A stretch of DNA of 28,251 bases. Source: Amanita rubescens (taxonomy: Eukaryota; Basidiomycota; Agaricomycetes; Agaricales; Amanitaceae). The DNA lies in NCBI GenBank assembly GCA_015039365.1, contig WION01000617.1, positions 1 through 28,251 on the forward strand, written 5' to 3'. The notes beneath the pieces are model-generated. The model worked only from the letters and a program-made list of their open reading frames with translations, was not told the DNA's origin and ran no database searches. This document shows, in pieces, positions 1 through 8,916 of this stretch. Each line of letters starts with the position of its first letter. Within the stretch, counting starts at the first letter, position 1. A program made the translations under genes and the position numbers.

Positions 1-231
1 ACGGTTCAGGCAGGGAGCTCAACGGCGTCTGTCTCCAAAACCTTTCTCTTGATTTCGTCCGAGAAACAGTGTTTCCCTGATGGTTTGGGATGGGTCCGGG
101 TGGTGAAGACCGTAGACGGCGATGAATATGCCAGCAAAAGAACAGGAGATTGACCAGCGACAAGACTTACCTAATTCCGCTACCGCGGCTTTTTCCTCTT
201 CTCTTATCCCTTCGTTAGGGTGGCGAGACAT
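1..231 (-). CDS. Possible first exon of an unidentified gene leaving the left edge (weak)
   Basis: On the minus strand an ATG at 231-229 opens a short charged peptide (MSRHPNEGIREEEKAAVAEL) that runs straight into a textbook GTAAGT donor. The frame stays open almost to the window edge even without splicing. It starts only 24 bp after the stop of the broken phosphotransferase gene. I do not recognise the peptide, and I cannot place the next exon. It may be a real 5' exon cut by the window edge or a chance ORF; only the clean donor argues for a gene. Confidence 0.22.
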
Positions 232-254
232 GGTGATGTAACAAGGCCTTACTA

Positions 255-1501
255 TCACAAAACACAACGTTCACCAGATTCCTTCATCCATTTCCGTGGA
301 TATCCTGGTGAAATCTCCACCAGATCTAACTGCTTCCTAAACTCCCGCCTGATCTCGTCCCTTCCGTCGTCGTCATGGCATGCCTCACCAAGTTCCCTGT
401 CAAAGACCAAACGTAGCTTCATTTTTTCCCAGTTCTCCCAGCACCCCACTCTGCATTCGTCCGTATCTCCTGGGGCAAGTGGCTCAATCTCTTCTGTAAT
501 CTCTGGACCAAGCAGGAACTGTGGGTATATGTTTTCCCAGTGGGGTCGAGTACCGACAGACTCCCAGTCGACGATTCCCATAATCTGGTATGTTGCAATG
601 CAAAATTACGGGGCTGAGATGGGAAGAGTACAGAGAGAATCGGTTGAAGCTCGCCCAACACCTGTATAATTTCTTCCGCATCCCCGGCGAGATCCTTGTC
701 AAAGTCGCTATGTAAATGAGCATCTGGCGATAGTAGTAACTTCATGTCTTCCTGCTCCGAAGCAGCTAGTGCAGCGATATACTCCGCATCGTTGGAGTAC
801 GGTCCAAGATCCCTAGGTACACGCAGTTTGCGCCCCCCGACAAACATGTAGGGTGTGGTGAGAGGACCGAGGACATATTTCTCATCCTCCGTGCGTAACA
901 CGCGAACTGTGGCGTTGAACGTATCAATCTCTTCACGGAAATAGAGGGTTCCAATCCCAGTGAAGCGCGGTTGGAATTGGCGCATGTAGCCCACGATGGA
1001 CCTCGTCACATTACTCTTAGTTTCCAGGTCAATGTACCTGCCAGAGTAACCCCTGGGACCTTTTCCATAAGGATCCACTCGCAGCCAACCTCATTATCTG
1101 AGGTAGAGCTGTAGGCAATGACGCGTGGTACCGGAATAGACGTGTGTTCCTGTAAGTAGGAAAGGGTCGCGACCTCACCTGCGGTCTTGAAGAAAGGCTC
1201 CACAGGCCCAGTGGCTCGGAATATGTACTGAGGGGTGGCGAGGGTGCTACCGGTATTGGAAACGGTGATAGCGAACAATTTGTTGAAGGCCCCTTCTGCG
1301 AAGAAAGTTGCAGAAATGTGATCACCCGCAGAGAGACGGAGATGTTTCCTGGCGACTGATTCGATCGCGGTAACATCGGGAAGCGAGAGCCAGCGCGGAA
1401 CGGCACTCCAGATGCCAGATTCCCAGACAAATCGGGGCTGACAGGTAAGGCAGAGTTTACTATCATCTAGAGCTGATACTCACCTTCTGTGGACTTGACA
1501 T
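255..1501 (-). pseudogene. Broken APH-like phosphotransferase family gene
   Basis: The product belongs to the fungal aminoglycoside-phosphotransferase-like (APH/choline-kinase fold) family, whose members in fungi mostly have no known substrate. Exon 1 (1484-1501, MSSPQK) joins exon 2 at 1437 over a 46 nt intron. The N-lobe reads well: a nucleotide-loop-like FFAEGAFNKLFAI, then FRATGPVEPFFKTAGEVATL and WILMEKVPGVTL. At about 1036-1044 the frame changes abruptly; the next conserved stretch (DLETKSNVTRSIVGYM) is in another frame, and I find no intron that joins the two. A second break lies at about 589-597: ALQH is followed almost directly by YQIMGIVDWES in a third frame, so the catalytic loop (H-x-D-x4-N) is absent. 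The metal-binding D of IVDWE and the C-lobe up to the stop at 255-257 remain. Two frame breaks plus loss of the catalytic Asp and Asn make a pseudogene the best reading; assembly error could explain the first break but hardly the second. Confidence 0.75.
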
Positions 1502-2950
1502 GGGCGTAAGAGGTGGGAATGTTTCAGGTACCCGCGAAGTCGTTCATGTGTAATCATACGATTACTAACAAACAACTACAATCAATCAACATACATATAT
1601 TCGGATAGTTCATACACTTCGATATTCTTTCTTTTCCTTCTCCTTATCATCGTACCTAGGTACTCGTTCTCTCTTAACACGCTCTGGTCCTGTTCCGTCT
1701 CGAGTGATTCCCCTTTGAGTCCACAAAGGGTTTACATCATGACGACGACACAACTCATCCTTGGCATATGCTCAGTTGGATATTCAAATGACGTCTTCAT
1801 GCTCTTGGTGTTATCTGGTCGAAATTCATTTGTCGGCGTTTACGGATTAGCGAGGAGAGTCTACGATTAAAATTACGCGGGATGCAGATCTCGGATTCGA
1901 ACATCATAACATACCATCGTTCGTTGCATGACTATCAGAAGCGCGCTGGCCAATATCACATACACCCGATTCGGGTGGGTCTGGTGCGGCAGCCAGAAAG
2001 GACCCGTCCATTCGCAGAAAGCGTATGGCTTGAACTGATGACACTGGCGGTTTGTATCGGCACCACTTTTCATTACATATCACTGACTGCTACATGCGGT
2101 GGCGCGATGAGGTACCGGTATCGATATCGATAGGGACTGCTAAAATAGAAAGTGACATCTGAACAGATGTCGAGTACATGCAACAGAATATGCCACGTCT
2201 TACATAACATCCGAGTCAAGACCAGGACTGGCTGAATCACCTAATACGCGGTTGCGGCCCGCCGTTCTTTGAACATCCACGACAGAAGCTATGACTTCCA
2301 TTCAATTGTGTTTAAATCCCCCGAGCTGGAAAATTTTAACATCTTCCCTTTGGTCCGCTCCCACCGTTGGGACTGGGTAGGAGTCTGCCAAAAAATGTGA
2401 TCACGTTGAAAGGTGTGACAGACATATTATTATTTGACCAATGTTCAACATACATCGGTCCCAGCTGGTCCCGAACAGTCCGTGTGGCACTCGGCTTGAG
2501 AATTCCACTATCACCAAAGGGGATCTGCAAGCGCCCATGTATTTATAATCGTCCTGCTACTAGGACCGTTATCATAATATGCCGCACTTGCAATATTCCC
2601 CGCTACCCCGCCTTACACACAAGACCTAATGCATTACTTATGCATCATCGACCTGCCATCCTTCAATGATGCACCAGTGATACATCAAGTATCCCATTTG
2701 CAGTGCGTTGATGTAGAAACCAGGGATTGGGCCTCTAGTTGCTTATCTCAACGACGGAACTTTAAAAATCGACAGTGAACATCACTTGATATCGGGAAAC
2801 ACCGGCGAAGGTCTGAATCGTCTGGCGTCAAAGTGACCTGAATTGACACTGACAGATGCAATGTGGATATAACGGGACTCGTAAGCGATTTGTTGTTCCA
2901 TTCCCCTCCTTGTCGCCACCACAGGCTACCTTCTTGGGCTTATACCTGCC
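1502..2950. other. Gene-poor intergenic stretch
   Basis: This 1.45 kb holds no exon series I can support. ORFs of 60-100 codons exist on both strands around 1880-2130 and 2336-2669, but they overlap each other, lack recognisable motifs and have no good splice signals. A small palindromic run (ATCGATATCGAT) lies near 2120-2131, and TA-rich tracts are scattered. It presumably contains the promoters of the flanking genes. Confidence 0.5.
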
Positions 2951-5516
2951 ATGAAACGAGATGACCACGAAAAAGTCCCCTTGGATGCGAAAAACGACTC
3001 AGACGAATGGACGGCAACTGACGTGCCTGATGGCAGTTCTATTAAGTGAGTCAGTACTAACACGCCCTTGGGTAAATATACCTTTAATATCTAATAGAAG
3101 TACCAAGAAAATGGCCATACTATGGGCAGCAAAACCGATTGCAGCGCTGGTGGTACAGCTCATCTTTTTAACCAGCATGCTATCTTTCGTCATCTGGACA
3201 TCCATTACGCCTCGACAAGTTCCGCGTCTAGTGGCTAACCTTTCGCAATCCATTATCACTGTACACACGCTGATCGGATCTACGCTATCGTTGATAAATA
3301 CTATGTGAGTTCCCGCATCCGAAAAGTTCTCCAACTAATCAACATCATCAGGCTCTTTGCAGAGGCGATTCAGTTTACAATTCACGTCTCATTGAGAAGC
3401 AGGGGTCTGTCATTGTACTCGCTCAGCGCAGCTACTTCCATAGCATCAAAGACACTCTTTTTTTCCTGGGGCACTAGCGTCCGCATCAAATGGACAGCTA
3501 TGTCCATTATATGCGTTATCATTTTCACCGCTCAAACCTCAGCGTAGGCCTTTTCCCCCCTCACCGTCGATTTACTTAGAGAATGGATTAGATGGACAAC
3601 AATTATTACGCCGAGGCAAACAGTGTCGCCGCAGTTCCCCGGAGCCTTTCTAGACGTTGACTTCACATCGGATCCTTTGATGAATGGGTCAACGGCATAT
3701 GGTGAGCGATTAGGGTATCGTTCATGAAAGTTCTAATACCTTGTAAGACTTCCCGCCTGTATTATTTCAGTCATCTGGCAGTGGTGTTGCTGCAGCACAA
3801 TATGCAGCTACCGGCAACTGGAGCACTCTCCAATACTTTCCTTATCTACTCGCTGGCGGGACTTCACGTGAGATCTGAAAACGCTTGGGTTTTCCGTTTC
3901 TAATAACACCGTCCAGGTGGCATTCTACTGAACCCGATTTTTGCGCTTCCGTCGAATGACGAGGTGCAAGTAACGGGTTTTCTTCCTGGCACGCAAGCAG
4001 CAAATAATTCTGCCAGCTCTGGCATCTCACCTAATAATGGATTTTCGTCCAGCCAGAACTTCAACGTAGGGACCTCACCTAATAGTGATTTTGCGTCCAG
4101 CCAGAACTTGAACACAGGGGTCACTTCCGAGTCAGCAAAGCGAAGTTCGATAATGGCTCGTTCGGCGAGACTGGCACCCCGTGCTTCTAACTCCGAGTCG
4201 ACAGATTCAGAATCGGCCGTATACGATTCGACGGTGCCAATCATGCAAACGCAAAATTGGGCGACAATAGAAGCACATCAACAGGGTCTCAGTGCAAACG
4301 TATCTTGCAATGAAACACCCGCAAATGATCTCGCTTTGAATATTAGCGCAGAATCAAGTAGCGCTTTTGGCAAGACATTCACGGAAACTATCCTCTACTG
4401 CACAAATAATGCGTCGGGCACAGAGCTAAACAGTTAGGGCGATTTTCCGCATTTCCATTTGCGCTGATTTTTGCATCAGGTTCGGCTGTTTTCTCCGAAT
4501 ATGTCGCTAGTTACATGGCTTTCATTGTTTGTCCATATTGGAACATGAGCAATCCGAGTGACAACATCAGTAGGCTGTCCACGACTCCGACTATTACTAT
4601 CGAACTTATTTCCAATTGTAGCTTTATACATGCGAATCGGCGTTAATGGAATCACACCGAACAGTACAGTGGATGTGACGTGCGACATTAAACCACAGCT
4701 CCAGAACGCCACCGCCGTGTATGACGTTAGCCGTACCGTTATGGTCAACTCATCTATTGCACCAGTTGACCTAGCTATCAACAAATCATCGGCAGTTCAT
4801 GCTGTAATATCGGCTCTGGAGGATAATCTCTCATCTGTCCAATCGTCAGATCGGAATATGGTCGTCGATGCTATTTACTCTTTACTACACATCAGCAATC
4901 AAACTTCTCCAAAGGCCCAAGGTGAAAATGACTTATCATTGTTTTTCCAGCTTTTAGTAAGTTCACCATTCTCGGCAATTTTACATGATTAAATTTGACA
5001 AAAATCAGGCCTGGTACATCCGGGGCGTCATCGAAGATGCCAGCACGGTAGGTGTCCTCTATATATAACGCTGTAAACAGTTGAGAATATACCACGACGC
5101 AGGAGCTGCGGTCTTCGCTAGCTACAAACTTGTCTGCTTCGGATCCGAAAGCAGTCAAAGTCCCGCTGGAGGCCTCCGTGCCAATCCTGGTCTGGGGGCA
5201 AGTCCCTTCATTCAAGCTTGTCATCATACTCGTTCCCCTGTCGATTATGTTAACGACAATCTCCCTCATCTCGTTCTCTCAATACCGCGCCAGTAATTTG
5301 GGTCTAGAACTTGACGGATCTTTTGACCCTATGAATACAATTCATATCGTCGCTGCGTGTAGCTTTGGGAAATTGCAAACCATCTCGTTTCCAGGTTATA
5401 GCGAGGACATTAGCGTGTTTTGTAGCGCTGTGGATGTTCGGTTTCCGAAGGGACAGGCTAGAAGCAATATGGAAGGTTTTCGCTTTTCTAACAGGAAGTG
5501 GATGCCCGAACCGTGA
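2951..5516 (+). CDS. Multi-pass membrane protein with large Ser/Asn-rich loop, function unknown
   Basis: Ten exons join in frame (2951-3045, 3098-3304, 3352-3543, 3592-3701, 3748-3867, 3917-4432, 4480-4569, 4622-4956, 5009-5047, 5103-5516) to give 705 residues. The N-terminus is acidic and hydrophilic. Hydrophobic segments follow: one around AALVVQLIFLTSMLSFVIW, one around TLSLINTMLFAEAI, and one around MSIICVIIFTAQTSA. Then comes about 430 residues rich in Ser, Asn and Thr with many N-x-S/T sequons (for example NGST, NWST), suggesting a lumenal or extracellular domain. A final membrane segment near the C-terminus (KLVIILVPLSIMLTTISLIS) precedes a cytoplasmic-looking tail. The layout resembles uncharacterised basidiomycete integral membrane proteins; I recognise no catalytic motif. 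For intron 3 I chose the 48 nt form (acceptor at 3591) over a 36 nt form; both keep frame. Confidence 0.78.
4027..4122 (+). repeat. 48 bp tandem duplication in the loop of the membrane protein
   Basis: Two imperfect 48 bp units (4027-4074 and 4075-4122) lie head to tail inside exon 6. Each encodes a 16-residue Ser/Asn-rich block containing SPN-x-x-F-x-SSQN-hydrophobic-N. The repeat keeps the frame and sits in the predicted extracytoplasmic loop. Confidence 0.85.
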
Positions 5517-6238
5517 TTTTAGTAGTTGTGCATGTACCCCGCTCTCATTTGTTCTACCGTGTTTCTCCTTTATGAATTTTGCCATGGGCTTGACAAACGC
5601 GGCTGTTGCGGCCTTCCCACGTATCGAGATTAATGACGATGACGATGAACGGGGTGCAAGGGGCAGATAACCAACCTGACCAGCTCGCGTTGGCGCTCGA
5701 TAGTTAATGTCAGTGAGATTATCAGTAACGCCTACTACTCATTCGGGGAAATTCGATATCGCCTACCAAGAATCATGATTTAAAATAAATAAATAAGTTT
5801 AACCACTTATCCTCCTCTGAGTAGTGAGTTAAGGAGGAGGTAGAGTGAGCCGGAGAGGGAGAGGAATGAGCCGGAGTTGTTGTCAAGGAAGAATTTGCTC
5901 CGACTCCTTGCCAACACCCTCTAACGCCAGACAATGTCCATCAGTCATTTTCTCCACCCTTACGCTTTAGACCTAAATGGCTCGCTGCTTTCTCTTTCAC
6001 TCTTCGCCTCTTTCACACCAAGATTGCTTGATGCTTTACGATGATACGAGAAACATATATATACCAGATACCTTCATCGTCTCACCTTTTCCCGTCCTAA
6101 TATTGTCTACCGACTCTTTATGATAGTCTAATATTCTGACTGTGTCTCTATCTAGGATTACTGTCTAACTCTGTTGGATGAATTATCAAGATTTGCTACG
6201 TGTGTCACGGAGCCACCGGTTCCTTTGTCATGCAGTGT
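5517..6238. other. Intergenic stretch
   Basis: About 720 bp without a supportable gene. It contains an AAATAAATAAATAAG run at about 5782-5796 that could serve as a poly(A) signal for the upstream membrane-protein gene, a purine-rich patch around 5830-5875 with a weak CCTCCT/AGGAGG inverted repeat, and a TATA-rich run near 6053-6064. Confidence 0.45.
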
Positions 6239-7384
6239 TCAATGATCACCTTTGTCAGGGAGGTATGTTCCCTCAAAGAGTGTCTTCCAAGCGTCTCCTA
6301 GTGAGTAGACTTCGATTGCTTCCAGAGCATCGGGATACATGGCCCAGGCCTCATAAGCTGACTTCACGTTCAGGGCCTGTATGTGGAACGTAACTAATAG
6401 TAGCGGGGGGTTGTGGTGCCAACAAAGCTCGTTGCATCATCGTTGGCTGAGAGAACGATGTTGTCAAGCTTGATGTCCCCGTATGTGTGAGCCACCCGAT
6501 GAAGGTGGTAGATGCCAGATGCCATCTGTACAGCCCATCGAATTCGGCGCTCCAACGAAGGGGTGTCGGCCGGGTTCGAGAGCAGATGCGATCGTTCCAC
6601 CTGGATGAAAAGACGAAAGGCATCTGCAAACCAACTATGTGAAATGGTTACAAGTGCAACAGGGTGGTTGATAATGTTTGGATGAGGTGGAGTGGTGGCG
6701 AGGACGTGTATCTCGCGGTACATGTCAGCAAGTCTGGCGGTGAAGGAAACGCTTCTTCATCCGAGTGAAGTAGGAAGTCGGTTGGCAAAAGCAATTTAAG
6801 GACAGCTGGTGGTGCATCGTCCTCCGTCTTGACAAGGTAAGCTCCAGCGCTACCTGCAGAAAGGAAAACGATGGATTCCAATTCGCAAAGGGCCGGAATG
6901 TGAGAAGGGCTGGCGGCAACTATGAACTTGGAGGGTGGCTCAAGTCTTTGTGCATTGAGCTGGTAATCGGTTGGTTAACGACCGAGACGAAGGGAGAGCC
7001 GGTGGACACGTCCGTCCGGACGTCAACGAGAACGACAGAAGGAAGGGATGCCCCTTGTGAGGATCTGAGTACCTCAAAAACAGGTCCTTGCAAGGTTCCT
7101 TGTACACGTGTGCGCATTTCATCTCGTGGCTCATCCTCGTTTTCTCGCCAGAATGACACAACGTAGTTCCCAAGGCTGTCCCTCGGGGCCTTCTTGTCAG
7201 AGATTATGTTGACTTCGGCTGCCTCCACAGGGCCCGTTAGACAAAAAACGCCCCAAAGTCAATAGGGTGTGTGAGAGAGTGTAAGAAGCGGACAAACATG
7301 ATTCAACGCGAAGGATCCATCATTGATTTCTATGCTGAAAATTTCCGACATCATTGGGTCTGGGACAGCTACTTGTACGATCTC
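6239..7384 (-). pseudogene. Decayed fungal protein-kinase-like gene
   Basis: The remnant belongs to an expanded basidiomycete protein-kinase-like group. An N-terminal region (VPDPMMSEIFSIEINDG; then LPSVVLVDVRTDV) precedes a kinase core: a glycine-loop remnant (SAGSAGAYLVKT), the ATP-lysine stretch (AVLKLLLP), MYREIHVL with PPHPNIINHP (helix C and beta-4), and a catalytic loop HTYGDIKLDNIVL, an HRD variant that keeps D, K and N. The reading frame is broken repeatedly: stops at 7259-7261 and 6920-6922, a frame change between RPFA and ELESIVFLSAG (about 6870-6885), another just before MYREIHVL (about 6735-6750), and a stop near 6394 where the DFG region should be. A further fragment (AYEAWAMYPDALEAIEVYSLG) resumes in another frame and ends at 6239-6241. 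No set of introns I could find repairs all breaks. Confidence 0.75.
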
Positions 7385-7883
7385 AGCTCGATCGCGCCTT
7401 GGTGATGGGAGAGGCGGGGGAGGGTGCGCAGGAGACCACAGCTAGGATGTTCATGTTGATGAAGTTTCGTTTTTGAATTGGTGTATGACTCACTTGCACG
7501 TATGTAAAGTATACATAACCGGAACTACAGGTTCGATCCCGGGCCATTGGCTGTATTGTCATCGAGACCCGGAATGCCAGAATGACAAGGGTGCCCTGTC
7601 CGTTGGCATAGAAATATAAGCGTGGTGATTCTGGCGGTGGAATGGGAGACGATAGGGGACAGAGCTTCAAACAAAATCGAGTGCATGCCCAGAGACACTG
7701 TTCAAATAACTCTTCCTCGGTTCCTTGTCAAAGCCCTCTGTAATTTTATTCGCCATAATCTGTCGCTATCATGCTGTCGTATATATACCATTATGAAATA
7801 TATGTACATTAGTAAAACTTGAGTACGTTTAATTTTCATCGCGGATCAATGCGTCAGCCGTTCCGCTAAAAGGTCAATTCGGC
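7385..7883. other. Intergenic stretch
   Basis: About 500 bp between the kinase remnant and the next gene. Short ORFs on both strands carry no recognisable motif. A T-loop-like GGTTCGATCCC lies near 7530 but has no tRNA fold around it. An AT-rich tract (about 7780-7820) may belong to the promoter of the downstream gene. Confidence 0.45.
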
Positions 7884-8816
7884 ATGAAACGAACGCTGAC
7901 TAGGGCGTTCCGTACTTCTGAGGCATTAACAACATGCCCAGTCACAGCTTCAGCTAGCTACCGCAGCCTCTTCAGAAGCGCTGTTGCATCCCGGAGGATT
8001 TACCGGGTACTTCCTCCGGGACCAACATTCTCGCTCGCTCGCTTTCATCGTAGCTGTCAACACTCAAACAGTCTCTCTCCCAGCCCAGAATCATCAGGCC
8101 AAACATCCTTTTCAGACCCAGAACGCCCAGACCTGTACTATCATCTAGTCGATCCACCAACGCCCGTATCCGCGTCCCAACCTGCCTTTGCTCTTTCGTT
8201 CCTTTCTACGCGACCCAAAACCGCGGATGCCAGCGCTATTATCGGGTGGCTACCTGCTGTGAGTGGTCAAGGCCAGCAAGAGGCAGGCCTGAATGATTTC
8301 AAAGAAAATGGTGACCACTTTGACTCTCGCGTTCAAAAGTGGTGCAAGGCTGACTTTAGCTTTTCTTGTCTACAGCGAAATTCCGAGAAGCTTTGCATGA
8401 AGCTATCCAAGATGGGCTAAGGGAAGGGGTGGATGAAATTCAAACGAATGGTGCAATTCAACTTCAAAACGGTTGGATGCATATTCACGGTATGTGTTTT
8501 TCCGTCTTTTTTTCGCCGCTCAACTCGTTTTACAAATGAAATTTAGACGAACGCAATGTCCCTGCCCTTGGAAGAATCGGTGATCCAGATGATATCCTTG
8601 CGTCTGTGTTAGTTGAAGATGGCGAGGTACGTTGGGTTTACACGACTACTGCGAAGAATCGTTCTAATACGACTCGGATAGATACTCCCGGAGACTTATC
8701 AACCCATGCCTGCATACCGCCTTTGTACTCAGGACGGGGTAACAAAATTGACGCCAGGTCTCGCGGACAAGCTCCAGTCATTCTTAAGCAGTCGAGATGC
8801 AATTTCACAAGATTAG
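7884..8816 (+). CDS. Conserved fungal protein with mitochondrial-type presequence, function unknown
   Basis: Four exons (7884-8310, 8376-8489, 8547-8626, 8682-8816) give 251 residues. The first 60 residues are rich in Arg, Ser, Ala and Leu and contain only one acidic residue, which fits a mitochondrial targeting sequence. The second half looks conserved and compact (ALHEAIQDGLREGVDEIQ, GWMHIHDERNVPALGRIGDP, DDILASVLVEDGEILPETYQ, PMPAYRLCTQDG); this is the sort of block found in uncharacterised fungal mitochondrial proteins, but I cannot name a family. I placed the first donor at 8311 (GTGACC) because it restores frame to exon 2 with phase 1; the stronger-looking GTGAGT at 8260 does not. The gene converges on the giant minus-strand gene with only 100 bp between the stops. 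Confidence 0.75.
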
Positions 8817-8916
8817 AATAAAATTAGAGCATAATACACGTAACATACAGCATGAGATAAACAATGGACATTCGTTAATCATAAGAGTCATATCATCGAC
8901 ATGCACTATGTGCAGT

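Noticed and set aside
2336..2669. 100-codon plus-strand ORF overlapped by a 64-codon minus-strand ORF
   Set aside because: No domain, no splice signals and no compositional sign of coding; could be an old transposon scrap but nothing in it identifies one.
3900..4244. 114-codon minus-strand ORF with repeated FWLD motifs
   Set aside because: The apparent repeat is the antisense of the 48 bp duplication in the plus-strand membrane protein.
5811..5837. CCTCCT / AGGAGG inverted repeat as a terminator hairpin
   Set aside because: Only six base pairs with a long loop in a purine-rich patch; no functional meaning in a eukaryotic intergenic region.
7500..7560. T-loop-like GGTTCGATCCC suggesting a tRNA gene
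   Set aside because: No matching T-stem, D-arm or anticodon stem can be folded around it on either strand.
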